In this document: positions 1-5,997 of the stretch, piece after piece | Numbering within the stretch: position 1 is the stretch's first letter | Layout: the number at the start of each line of letters is the position of its first letter | Source of the DNA: Ruminococcus sp. UBA5884 | GTDB lineage: Bacteria > Bacillota > Clostridia > Oscillospirales > Ruminococcaceae | Direction of reading: 5' to 3' | Length of the DNA: 7,359 bases | Assembly (NCBI GenBank): GCA_002431975.1 | Contig: DJFA01000010.1 | Span: 767 to 8,125 of the forward strand | Made by a program: the position numbers and the translations under genes | Notes under the pieces: model-generated | The model's database searches: none | The model's input: the letters and a program-made list of their open reading frames with translations, nothing else | Told to the model about the DNA's origin: nothing

Positions 1-147
1 GGTATGGCTGTTTCTACAGGAAGACTCCGTGAGGATTCTCAGTATGACTATAAGTTCGTATGCCTCTCACACAACACTTTAAGAGGTGCTGCCGGCGGCG
101 GTGTTCTCCTCGCTGAACTCCTCGCTGCAAAGGGCTATTTTGACTGA
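1..147 (+). CDS. asd: Aspartate-semialdehyde dehydrogenase, C-terminal 48 residues (partial)
   Basis: The open frame enters from the left edge in frame 1 and stops at TGA 145-147. The 48 visible residues contain GRLRED (residues 7-12) and SHNTLRGAAGG (residues 23-33), which match the conserved C-terminal end of bacterial aspartate-semialdehyde dehydrogenase, where the chain closes over the active site. The enzyme reduces aspartyl phosphate to aspartate semialdehyde with NADPH in the cytoplasm, the branch point to lysine/diaminopimelate, threonine and methionine. The next gene, dapA, uses its product directly and starts 23 bases downstream with no terminator between them, so they are very likely co-transcribed. 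The catalytic Cys and the NADP-binding domain are outside the window. The family call rests on this short tail plus context, but the motif match is good. Confidence 0.88.
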   Translation, partial: GMAVSTGRLREDSQYDYKFVCLSHNTLRGAAGGGVLLAELLAAKGYFD

Positions 148-153
148 TACGGA

Positions 154-159
154 AAGGAG
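154..159 (+). promoter_or_regulatory. Ribosome binding site of dapA
   Basis: AAGGAG-like sequence (AAAGGAG, 153-159) lies 11 bases before the ATG at 171, somewhat long spacing but the only purine-rich match in the 23-base asd-dapA gap. It supports the 171 start. Confidence 0.7.
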
Positions 160-170
160 TACGCTCAACT

Positions 171-1061
171 ATGAAAAATACTATTTTTACTGGTGCAGGA
201 GTTGCTATTGTAACTCCTATGAATGCTGACGGTTCAATAAATTTTGAAAAACTCGGCGAAAATATCGATTTTCAGATAGAAAATCATACAGATGCTATAA
301 TAATATGCGGCACTACCGGCGAATCTTCAACTATGACAGATGATGAACATACTGAATGCATACGCTTTGCCGTTGAAAGAACAAAAGGAAGAATTCCGGT
401 AATTGCAGGCACTGGAAGCAATGATACAGCTTATGCCGTTGAACTCTCAAAAACTGCTGAAAAACTCGGTGCTGACGGTCTTCTGCTGGTAACTCCATAC
501 TACAACAAAACTTCTCAGAGAGGTCTTGTTGCTCATTTTACTGCTATTGCTGATGCTGTAAATATCCCTTGCATTCTTTACAACGTTCCAAGCAGAACCG
601 GCGTAAATATTGCGGTTGACACCTATGTAAAACTCGCTGAACATAAAAATATTGCTGCTGTCAAGGAAGCAAGCGGAAATATCGGCAATGTTGCAAAGAT
701 TATTGCTGCCTGCGGCGACAAACTCGATGTATACAGCGGAAATGATGACCAGATAGTTCCTATTATGGCTCTCGGCGGAAAGGGCGTTATTTCAGTTGTT
801 TCAAATATACTGCCTGCCGAAACTCATCAGATTGCACAGTACTGCCTTGATAACAATATTGCTGCTGCCGCTGAAATGCAGATTAAATATCTTGATATCA
901 TAAATAAGCTCTTTATTGATGTAAATCCTATACCTGTAAAGGAAGCTATGAATCTTATGGGTATGGAATGCGGTGAATGTCGTATGCCGCTTTACAGAAT
1001 GTCTGATGAAAATATTGCTGCTCTCAAAGCTTCTCTTGAAAAATATAATCTTGTAAAATAA
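171..1061 (+). CDS. dapA: 4-hydroxy-tetrahydrodipicolinate synthase
   Basis: A 296-residue protein, the usual length for the DapA family of class I (Schiff-base) aldolases with a TIM-barrel fold. It condenses pyruvate with aspartate semialdehyde to 4-hydroxy-tetrahydrodipicolinate, the first committed step to diaminopimelate and lysine, in the cytoplasm. Visible landmarks are GTTGE at residues 47-51, PYYNK at 109-113 (tyrosine of the catalytic triad), YNVPSRTG at 137-144 (catalytic Tyr137 and the Arg142 that binds the semialdehyde carboxyl), the Schiff-base lysine Lys165 in AVKEASGN, SGND at 189-192, and NPIPVK at 252-257. All key residues are present. It follows asd by 23 bases. It is separated from dapB by 342 bases of repeat-rich DNA, so the two dap genes may not share one transcript. 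It ends in tandem stops TAATAA (1059-1064). Confidence 0.97.
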   Translation: MKNTIFTGAGVAIVTPMNADGSINFEKLGENIDFQIENHTDAIIICGTTGESSTMTDDEHTECIRFAVERTKGRIPVIAGTGSNDTAYAVELSKTAEKLGADGLLLVTPYYNKTSQRGLVAHFTAIADAVNIPCILYNVPSRTGVNIAVDTYVKLAEHKNIAAVKEASGNIGNVAKIIAACGDKLDVYSGNDDQIVPIMALGGKGVISVVSNILPAETHQIAQYCLDNNIAAAAEMQIKYLDIINKLFIDVNPIPVKEAMNLMGMECGECRMPLYRMSDENIAALKASLEKYNLVK

Positions 1062-1084
1062 TAAAAAATTATTTTAATCATTAT

Positions 1085-1165
1085 AGGGCAGGGACTTCGT
1101 CCGAAGCACCCCTGACCAGAGGCTCTGCCTCTGGACTCCGCCAGCTTTTTAAAAAAAGCTGGGCA
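1085..1165. repeat. GC-rich multi-hairpin interspersed repeat
   Basis: Three palindromes sit in a row. The first is GGAC-TTC-GTCC (1092-1102), overlapping the alternative CTTCG-TC-CGAAG (1095-1106). The second is CCAGAGGC-TCT-GCCTCTGG (1116-1134, perfect 8-base stem). The third is CCAGCTTTTT-AA-AAAAAGCTGG (1141-1162, perfect 10-base stem). The block is much richer in GC than its surroundings. From memory, similar 'CAGAGGCTCTGCCTCTGG...CCAGC' strings recur between genes in Ruminococcus and related clostridia; that is recollection, not a search. The element carries no protein. The third hairpin is followed 7 bases later by TTTTT (1170-1174), so it might weakly terminate dapA transcripts. Element ends are estimates. 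Confidence 0.65.
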
Positions 1166-1233
1166 AAAATTTTTATTCCCGTCCTTACTTACTGATATGA
1201 TTTTACAAATGGGCGGATATTTTACAGATGCCG

Positions 1234-1305
1234 TGTAGGGGCGAACTGTGTTCGCCCGTTGGATTTACCATAATTTTGGACGGGCGAACACAGTTCGCCC
1301 CTACA
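1234..1305. repeat. Nested inverted repeat (MITE- or REP-like palindrome)
   Basis: A perfect 26-base inverted repeat: left arm 1234-1259 begins TGTAGGGGCGAAC, and right arm 1280-1305 is its exact reverse complement. The arms are separated by a 20-base AT-rich loop (1260-1279). Each arm is itself palindromic: GGGCGAAC (1239-1246), TGT, GTTCGCCC (1250-1257). The transcript could therefore fold either as one long hairpin or as two short ones. No T-tract follows the right arm; it is followed by A-rich sequence. Perfect arm identity suggests a recent copy or active conservation. From memory, TGTAGGGGCGAAC-type palindromes are scattered between genes in many bacteria. There is no transposase, and I see no clear target-site duplication. 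Confidence 0.8.
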
Positions 1306-1349
1306 AAAAAACATATTTTAAATTATAAAATTTTATTGTCAAATTTGCG

Positions 1350-1376
1350 TTGATATGGACAAAAGCCGTTTATAAA
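1350..1376 (+). promoter_or_regulatory. Possible promoter of dapB
   Basis: TTGATA (1350-1355) followed by TATAAA (1371-1376, 15-base spacing) or TAAAAA (1373-1378, 17-base spacing) lies just before dapB. Neither pairing combines consensus boxes with ideal spacing, and the region is AT-rich enough for chance matches. A promoter here is plausible because the repeats upstream may block read-through from dapA. Confidence 0.35.
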
Positions 1377-1403
1377 AAATAAAAAGGATGTGAAATTTTT
1401 TCT

Positions 1404-2153
1404 ATGACAAATATTACCTTATGCGGTGCAGGCGGAAAAATGGGCAGAACTATTCAGAAATGCATAACTGACCGTGATGACTGCAAAATTATTTCCGGAA
1501 TAGACCTCAATACTGAATCATATGCAGATTTCCCGATTTTTTCAGCTCCATGCGAACTGCCGGAAAAACCTGATGTAATCATTGACTATTCTCACCCTTC
1601 ATGCCTTAAATCACTTCTTGAATACAGCCTTACAACCGGCACTCCTCTGGTTCTCGCAACTACAGGATACAGTGAGGAACAGATTTCTGAAATCAAAAAA
1701 GCTGCTGAACAAGTTCCCGTATTCTTCTCATGGAATATGTCACTTGGTATAAATCTCCTTGTAGGACTTGCAAAAAAAGCTGCTTCAGTCCTCGGAAATC
1801 AGTTTGATATTGAAATTATTGAAAAACATCATAATCAGAAAATTGACGCTCCAAGCGGTACTGCTCTTATGATTGCAAACGCAATAAATGATACTCTCGG
1901 AAACAACTATAAATATATGTACGACAGACATTCACAGCGTAAAAAACGTGATAAGAATGAAATCGGCATTCATGCTGTAAGAGGCGGTACTATTGTAGGC
2001 GAACATGAAGTAATTTTCGCCGGAAATGATGAAGTTATAACCCTTTCACATTCAGCTGCTTCAAAGACTGTATTTGCAGTCGGTTCTGTAAATGCCGCTG
2101 TTTTCATAAAAGATAAATCCGCAGGTATATATGATATGTCCAGTCTTATATAA
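1404..2153 (+). CDS. dapB: 4-hydroxy-tetrahydrodipicolinate reductase
   Basis: A 249-residue protein of normal DapB length. It reduces the DapA product to tetrahydrodipicolinate with NAD(P)H in the cytoplasm. The N-terminal Rossmann nucleotide-binding loop is GAGGKMGR (residues 8-15). ATTGYS (85-90) and the SWNMSLGIN stretch (109-117) are conserved cofactor and hinge regions. The catalytic signature is EKHHNQKIDAPSGTA (140-154), with the His142-His143 pair, proton-donor Lys146 and the substrate-binding SGT. The C-terminal HAVRGGTIVGEHEV segment (190-203) is also typical. The start at 1404 is supported by the glycine loop at its usual distance from the N-terminus and by AAAGGATGTGA upstream (from 1383), though that spacing is long. 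It is followed 9 bases after the stop by a strong terminator, so it closes the lysine gene block. Confidence 0.96.
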   Translation: MTNITLCGAGGKMGRTIQKCITDRDDCKIISGIDLNTESYADFPIFSAPCELPEKPDVIIDYSHPSCLKSLLEYSLTTGTPLVLATTGYSEEQISEIKKAAEQVPVFFSWNMSLGINLLVGLAKKAASVLGNQFDIEIIEKHHNQKIDAPSGTALMIANAINDTLGNNYKYMYDRHSQRKKRDKNEIGIHAVRGGTIVGEHEVIFAGNDEVITLSHSAASKTVFAVGSVNAAVFIKDKSAGIYDMSSLI

Positions 2154-2162
2154 TTATCCTGA

Positions 2163-2193
2163 GGGGACGTTTAAAAACGTCCCTGATTTTTTT
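2163..2193 (+). terminator. Rho-independent terminator after dapB
   Basis: Perfect 9-base stem GGGACGTTT (2164-2172) and AAACGTCCC (2175-2183), with a possible extra G-U pair, then GA and seven T (2187-2193). It begins 10 bases after the dapB stop and separates the lysine genes from the ior unit. Confidence 0.9.
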
Positions 2194-2204
2194 ATTATCA
2201 GTAC

Positions 2205-2234
2205 TTGACAAATTATTATATAAAGCTGTAAAAT
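2205..2234 (+). promoter_or_regulatory. Sigma-70/SigA-type promoter of the iorAB-paaK unit
   Basis: Consensus -35 TTGACA (2205-2210), 18-base spacer, -10 TAAAAT (2229-2234; one mismatch to TATAAT). It lies directly between the dapB terminator and iorA and leaves a short leader of about 25-30 bases before the start codon, with no room for a riboswitch or attenuator. I see no clear operator palindrome. Confidence 0.75.
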
Positions 2235-2253
2235 TATATATATATCAGCGTAT

Positions 2254-2259
2254 AAGGAG
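2254..2259 (+). promoter_or_regulatory. Ribosome binding site that fixes the iorA start
   Basis: AAGGAG (2254-2259) stands 8 bases before TTG 2268. The in-frame GTG at 2259 begins on the last base of this site, so it cannot be the start that the site serves. The TTG is therefore preferred. Confidence 0.85.
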
Positions 2260-2267
2260 TGAATATT

Positions 2268-4064
2268 TTGGCAAAACAATTTCTCATGGGCAACGAAGCC
2301 ATTGCCCTCGGTGCTGTTCATGCAGGTGTAAACCTCGTCTGCGGATATCCGGGAACACCTTCAACCGAAATCCTTGAAACAGCTGCCAAAAATAATAAAG
2401 ATAAAAATATATACATTGAATGGTCTGTAAATGAAAAAGCTGCTCTCGAACTCGCAGCCGGTGCTTCATATGCAGGTGCAAGAACTCTTGTAACCATGAA
2501 ACAGGTAGGACTCAATGTCGCTTCTGACCCTCTTATGAGCCTTGCATATGTCGGCATAAAAGGCGGAATGGTAATAGTTTCTGCTGACGACCCAGGCCCT
2601 ATATCTTCACAGACTGAACAGGATACACGCCATTTTGCACAGTTTTCAAAGCTTCCTGTATTTGACCCGAGTTCTCCTGAGGAAGCATATGAAATGATAA
2701 AATATGCTTTTGAAATTTCAGAAAAATATGGTACTCCTGTCCTTTTCAGACCTACTACAAGAGTCTGTCATGGCTGTGCAAGCATTCAGACAGATGAAAC
2801 AAATGTTTATAAAAACATACCTGAAGGATTTATAAGAGATACTTCAAGATGGGTTATATTCCCACGTCTTACATATGCAAATCATATTAAAATTGAAGCA
2901 AGACAGCCGGTTCTCGGTGAGGAATTTTCAAAATCTCATTTCAATTCACTTACAGGCTCTGGCAGAAAAGGTATTGCAACAGGCGGCATAAGCTATGCGT
3001 ATACCAGGGAAGTTTTATCTGATATAAGCGATGAACTTAAACTTCTTAAAATAGCAAACGCTCATCCGTTCCCTGAAAGTCTTGCCTTGAAATTCCTTGA
3101 TGGTCTTGATGAAGTACTTGTAATTGAAGAACTTGACCCTGTTATCGAAAAGGAACTTGTATATCTTTGCGGAAAACATCATCTTGATGTCAAAATAAAA
3201 GGAAAACTTACCGGAAATGTAAAAAATGCCGGCGAAAACAGCGTTGAATCCGTAAAATCATCAATAATGAATTTCCTTGAAATTCCATGCAAAGCTGAAA
3301 AACAGGCTGAAACTCCTGAACTTCCTGTACGTCCTCCTGTATTATGTGCCGGCTGTCCGCACAGAGCTTCATTCTATGCTGTAAAACAGGCTGTAAAAGG
3401 CAGAAAAGCTGTTTTCTGCGGAGATATCGGCTGTTATACTCTCGGCAATGCAAAACCTCTTGATATGGTAGATACCTGTCTTTGCATGGGTGCTGACGTT
3501 ACTATGGCTCAGGGTCTTCACAGAATTGAACCTGATACTCTGCATTTCTCATTTATCGGTGATTCAACTTTCTTTGCATCAGGTATTACAGGAATTGTAA
3601 ACGCCGTCTATAATCAGAATGATATAATTCTTGTTGTCCTCGATAATTCAACTACTGCAATGACTGGTCATCAGCCTCACCCCGGTACTGGAAAAACTAT
3701 GATGGGAAATGTCGTTGACAAGGTCAGCATTAAAAAAATCCTTGAAGCTGTCGGTGTTGCAAAAATTGCTGAGGCAAATCCTCTCAATCTCGATGAAGCA
3801 ATAAACGCTGTCAAATCAGTTGCTGATGTAAAAGGCGTAAGAGCTGTTATATTCAAATCTCCATGTATCGCTGTTTCAAAACCATCAGGCCTTTTTGCTG
3901 TCGATACTGAAAAATGTATTTCATGCAAAAAATGTATAAGAGAACTTGGCTGCCCTGCAATCGTTATAAAGGACGGAAAAGCTTCAATTGAAAATTCTCT
4001 TTGTTTCGGCTGTTCCGTATGTACTCAGGTATGCCCTGTAAATGCTATCGGAGGTATGAAATAA
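2268..4064 (+). CDS. iorA: Indolepyruvate ferredoxin oxidoreductase, alpha subunit
   Basis: A 598-residue thiamine-pyrophosphate iron-sulfur protein that with IorB oxidatively decarboxylates arylpyruvates (indole-, phenyl-, 4-hydroxyphenylpyruvate) to arylacetyl-CoA, or runs in reverse, using ferredoxin in the cytoplasm. Landmarks, numbered from the TTG start: LMGNEAIALGA at 6-16 and YPGTPSTEI at 27-35 (N-terminal pyrimidine-type domain), LCAGCPHR at 359-366, and the TPP/Mg site from GDSTFF (431-436) to DNSTTAMTGHQPHPG (459-473). Two [4Fe-4S] motifs lie at the C-terminus: Cys550, 553, 556 and 562, then Cys579, 582, 585 and 589 followed by Pro. The first has a longer gap before its last Cys than a standard ferredoxin motif. 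Length and order match the IorA family. TTG 2268 is chosen over GTG 2259, which lies in the ribosome binding site. The stop overlaps the iorB start by one base, pointing to translational coupling. Confidence 0.95.
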   Translation: MAKQFLMGNEAIALGAVHAGVNLVCGYPGTPSTEILETAAKNNKDKNIYIEWSVNEKAALELAAGASYAGARTLVTMKQVGLNVASDPLMSLAYVGIKGGMVIVSADDPGPISSQTEQDTRHFAQFSKLPVFDPSSPEEAYEMIKYAFEISEKYGTPVLFRPTTRVCHGCASIQTDETNVYKNIPEGFIRDTSRWVIFPRLTYANHIKIEARQPVLGEEFSKSHFNSLTGSGRKGIATGGISYAYTREVLSDISDELKLLKIANAHPFPESLALKFLDGLDEVLVIEELDPVIEKELVYLCGKHHLDVKIKGKLTGNVKNAGENSVESVKSSIMNFLEIPCKAEKQAETPELPVRPPVLCAGCPHRASFYAVKQAVKGRKAVFCGDIGCYTLGNAKPLDMVDTCLCMGADVTMAQGLHRIEPDTLHFSFIGDSTFFASGITGIVNAVYNQNDIILVVLDNSTTAMTGHQPHPGTGKTMMGNVVDKVSIKKILEAVGVAKIAEANPLNLDEAINAVKSVADVKGVRAVIFKSPCIAVSKPSGLFAVDTEKCISCKKCIRELGCPAIVIKDGKASIENSLCFGCSVCTQVCPVNAIGGMK

Positions 4065-4066
4065 TG
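4050..4066 (+). promoter_or_regulatory. iorB ribosome binding site and TAATG stop/start overlap
   Basis: GGAGG (4050-4054) lies inside the end of iorA, 9 bases before ATG 4064. The A of the iorA stop TAA is the first base of the iorB start (TAATG, 4062-4066). This is good evidence for the 4064 start and for coupled synthesis of the two subunits. Confidence 0.9.
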
Positions 4067-4636
4067 AATAGAAATTGTTTGTTATGCGGAGTCGGCGGTC
4101 AGGGTACTGTTCTCGCTTCAAAACTTATAGCAATGGCGGCTATGGATAAAGGTCTGGAGGCAAGAACTGCTGAAACTATCGGTATGGCTCAGCGTGGAGG
4201 CTGTGTAGTAAGCCATGTAAGAACCGGTAATCAGATTTTTTCTCCTATGATACCGCTTGGTCAGGCTGATGTTATAATCGGATTTGAACCGGCTGAAGCT
4301 GTACGCTGTCTTCCATATCTTAAAAAAGACGGTGTTGTCATCGTAAACAGCAAACCTGTAAAACCTGTTACTGCTTCTCTTGGCAACTCATCATATAATG
4401 GCTCTGAAATGATTGATTTTCTTAAAAAAAATACTGAAAATCTCATTGTTGTAAACGGTGATGAAATCTGTGAAAAATGCGGCACTGCAAAGGTTATCAA
4501 TGTTGCCATGCTCGGCTGTGCTGTAAATTCAGGAAACCTTGGAATAACTCTCGAAGATGTCGAAAAAGCCATTGTTTCAAGACTTCCTCAGAAATTTCAT
4601 GAACTCAATCTCAAGGCTTTGAGATGCGTTATATAA
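4064..4636 (+). CDS. iorB: Indolepyruvate ferredoxin oxidoreductase, beta subunit
   Basis: A 190-residue protein of the pyruvate ferredoxin oxidoreductase gamma-type family, the usual size for IorB. It pairs with IorA to form the arylpyruvate:ferredoxin oxidoreductase and contributes to CoA-dependent turnover. Family signatures are the N-terminal GVGGQGTVLASKL (residues 8-20) and ETIGMAQRGGCVVSHVRTG (about 38-56), close to the typical 'HGMAQRGGSVVSHVR' of IorB, although the usual His before Gly is Ile here. The frame stays open upstream to an ATG at 4001, but that would run 63 bases into iorA and has no ribosome binding site; 4064 has GGAGG and the coupled TAATG arrangement. No separate promoter or terminator lies between it and the next gene, 59 bases on. 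Confidence 0.94.
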   Translation: MNRNCLLCGVGGQGTVLASKLIAMAAMDKGLEARTAETIGMAQRGGCVVSHVRTGNQIFSPMIPLGQADVIIGFEPAEAVRCLPYLKKDGVVIVNSKPVKPVTASLGNSSYNGSEMIDFLKKNTENLIVVNGDEICEKCGTAKVINVAMLGCAVNSGNLGITLEDVEKAIVSRLPQKFHELNLKALRCVI

Positions 4637-4680
4637 AATAAAAATCTGAAGCACCATTTTTTATGGGAGCAATTCAGACG

Positions 4681-4687
4681 AAAGGAA
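4681..4687 (+). promoter_or_regulatory. Ribosome binding site that fixes the paaK-like start
   Basis: AAAGGAA (4681-4687) is 8 bases before ATG 4696. The earlier in-frame ATG at 4663 has no purine-rich site in front of it, so it is not favoured. Confidence 0.75.
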
Positions 4688-4695
4688 TTATTTTT

Positions 4696-5928
4696 ATGAA
4701 AATGACCGAACTCCAGTTCACACTCATCAAGGAACAGATGAAAAAACTTACTTCAAAGGAATGTTTCTATCAGAAAAAACTTGAAGGAATCGATATCGAT
4801 TCAATTAAATCTCAGGAGGATTTTGAAAAGCTTCCGTTTACATGGAAAGGCGACCTCAGAGAAGCTTACCCTCTCGGACTTCAGGCTGTTCCCGATGAGA
4901 AAATTGTAAGAATCCATTCATCATCAGGTACTACAGGAACTCCTGTAATTATCCCTTATACTCAGAAAGATGTTGATGACTGGGCTCTTATGTTCAAAAG
5001 ATGCTATGAAACTGCCGGAATCACAAACCTTGACCGTATTCAGATAACTCCGGGATATGGTCTGTGGACTGCCGGAATAGGTTTCCAGAATGGTGCTGAA
5101 AAACTCGGTGCTATGGTAATACCTATGGGTCCTGGAAATACTGACAAACAGCTCCGCATGATGATGGATATGAAATCAACTGTTCTCTGTTCAACCTCAT
5201 CATATGCTCTCCTTCTCGCTGAAGAAATCGCAAAAAGAGGTATCGGTGACAAAATTTATCTTAAAAAAGGCGTTATCGGCTCTGAACGCTGGGGCGAAAA
5301 AATGAGAAGAAGAATTGCAGGTGAACTCGGTGTTGAACTCTATGATATCTATGGTCTTACTGAAGTTTACGGCCCTGGAATCGGTATAAGCTGTAAATAT
5401 GAATGCGGTATGCATTACTGGGACGATTACCTTTATTTTGAAATTGTAAATCCTAAGACAGGTGAAATTGTTCCTGACGGTGAAATCGGTGAGCTTGTTA
5501 TAACCACCCTCAAAAAAGAAGGTGCTCCGCTTATCCGTTACCGTACTCACGACCTTACAAGATTTATTCCGGGCGAATGCAAATGCGGCTGCAAATATCC
5601 TCGTATTGATACTATCATTGGCAGAACTGACGATATGATAAAGGTTAAAGGTGTAAATATCTTCCCAAGCCAGATTGAGGAACTGCTTAAAGATATTGAT
5701 GGTGCTTCAAGCGAATATCAGGTAATTATTGACCATCTCAACGGAAAAGATATTCTCACTCTTTATGTTGAAAGCGAATCAGGCGTTGACAAAAAAGAAC
5801 TTGCCAAAACAATTGCTGAAAAATTCAAACATAAAATTGGTATATCAATCGTTGTAAAAGCTGTTGATATCGGTGAACTTCCAAGAAGCGAAAAGAAATC
5901 AACAAGAATTTTTGATAACAGATATTAA
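4696..5928 (+). CDS. paaK: Phenylacetate-CoA ligase family protein (arylacetate-CoA ligase)
   Basis: A 410-residue AMP-forming acyl-CoA synthetase of the PaaK branch, slightly shorter than many PaaK (about 430). It activates phenylacetate or a related arylacetate with ATP and CoA to the thioester, AMP and pyrophosphate. Landmarks, numbered from ATG 4696: ATP-binding SSSGTTGTP (75-83), YGLTE (219-223), ribose-binding Asp286 in YRTHD, hinge GRTDDMIKVKG (309-319) followed by NIFPSQIEE, and C-terminal LPRSEKKSTRIFDNR (395-409) carrying the likely adenylation lysine (Lys401). Two Cys-rich segments, CKYECGMH (233-240) and CKCGC (295-299), could bind a metal; that is inference. Placement behind iorAB without a terminator suggests the ligase feeds or salvages the IorAB product pool (arylacetyl-CoA). 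Exact substrate (phenylacetate, indoleacetate, hydroxyphenylacetate) cannot be read from the sequence. Confidence 0.92.
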   Translation: MKMTELQFTLIKEQMKKLTSKECFYQKKLEGIDIDSIKSQEDFEKLPFTWKGDLREAYPLGLQAVPDEKIVRIHSSSGTTGTPVIIPYTQKDVDDWALMFKRCYETAGITNLDRIQITPGYGLWTAGIGFQNGAEKLGAMVIPMGPGNTDKQLRMMMDMKSTVLCSTSSYALLLAEEIAKRGIGDKIYLKKGVIGSERWGEKMRRRIAGELGVELYDIYGLTEVYGPGIGISCKYECGMHYWDDYLYFEIVNPKTGEIVPDGEIGELVITTLKKEGAPLIRYRTHDLTRFIPGECKCGCKYPRIDTIIGRTDDMIKVKGVNIFPSQIEELLKDIDGASSEYQVIIDHLNGKDILTLYVESESGVDKKELAKTIAEKFKHKIGISIVVKAVDIGELPRSEKKSTRIFDNRY

Positions 5929-5943
5929 TTTTCAATCACAAAA

Positions 5944-5980
5944 AGCGGTCATTGAAATTTCAATGACCGCTGATTTTTTT
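5944..5980. terminator. Bidirectional intrinsic terminator between convergent genes
   Basis: A perfect 14-base palindrome: AGCGGTCATTGAAA (5944-5957) immediately followed by its reverse complement (5958-5971). On the + strand it is followed by GA and seven T (5974-5980), ending the ior-paaK unit 16 bases after its stop. On the - strand it is followed by five T (complement of 5940-5944, the first overlapping the stem), so it can also end the dockerin gene whose stop is at 5998. Confidence 0.9.
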
Positions 5981-5997
5981 ATCTGTTATTTATACTA

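Larger units (their letters stand above)
1062..1403. other. Repeat-rich intergenic region between dapA and dapB
   Basis: This 342-base gene-free stretch has an AT-rich lead (1062-1084), a GC-rich cluster of three small hairpins (about 1085-1165), a spacer that contains a possible decayed repeat (GGGCGGATA, 1211-1219), a long nested inverted repeat (1234-1305), and an AT-rich tail with a possible promoter and the dapB ribosome binding site (about 1336-1390). No open frame, tRNA, lysine riboswitch or T-box could be supported. Confidence 0.8.

Noticed and set aside
1141..1174. Hairpin 1141-1162 as a dedicated dapA terminator
   Set aside because: The stem is good, but the T-run starts 7 bases after it instead of adjoining it, and the hairpin belongs to a repeat element; partial termination remains possible.
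1234..1305. Inverted repeat as the terminal repeats of an insertion sequence
   Set aside because: Only 20 bases lie between the arms, so there is no room for a transposase; it can at most be a non-autonomous element.
1062..1403. Lysine riboswitch, T-box or CRISPR array in the dapA-dapB gap
   Set aside because: There are no tandem direct repeats with spacers, no T-box-like core sequence, and no multi-helix lysine-aptamer pattern that I can recognise; the hairpins are explained by the palindromic repeats.
2259..2267. GTG at 2259 as the start of iorA
   Set aside because: It overlaps the AAGGAG ribosome binding site; the TTG at 2268 has correct spacing and gives the family's usual N-terminus.
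2284..2557. Antisense frames over the iorA start as a regulatory small protein
   Set aside because: There is no ribosome binding site or family resemblance; the sequence is fully constrained by the IorA YPGTPSTEI region on the other strand.
4001..4063. Longer iorB starting at ATG 4001
   Set aside because: The extra 21 residues are iorA read in another frame, Cys/Arg/Tyr-rich and unlike IorB; ATG 4064 has GGAGG and a TAATG overlap.
4663..4695. Longer paaK-like start at ATG 4663
   Set aside because: No ribosome binding site precedes it; AAAGGAA sits 8 bases before ATG 4696, and the extra 11 residues would be coded by the ribosome binding region.
5200..5550. 116-residue open frame on the - strand inside the paaK-like gene, and similar antisense frames elsewhere (such as 3677-3928, 4261-4572)
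   Set aside because: They lie wholly antisense to clear conserved genes, show no recognisable motifs, and are explained by the codon bias of the sense strand.
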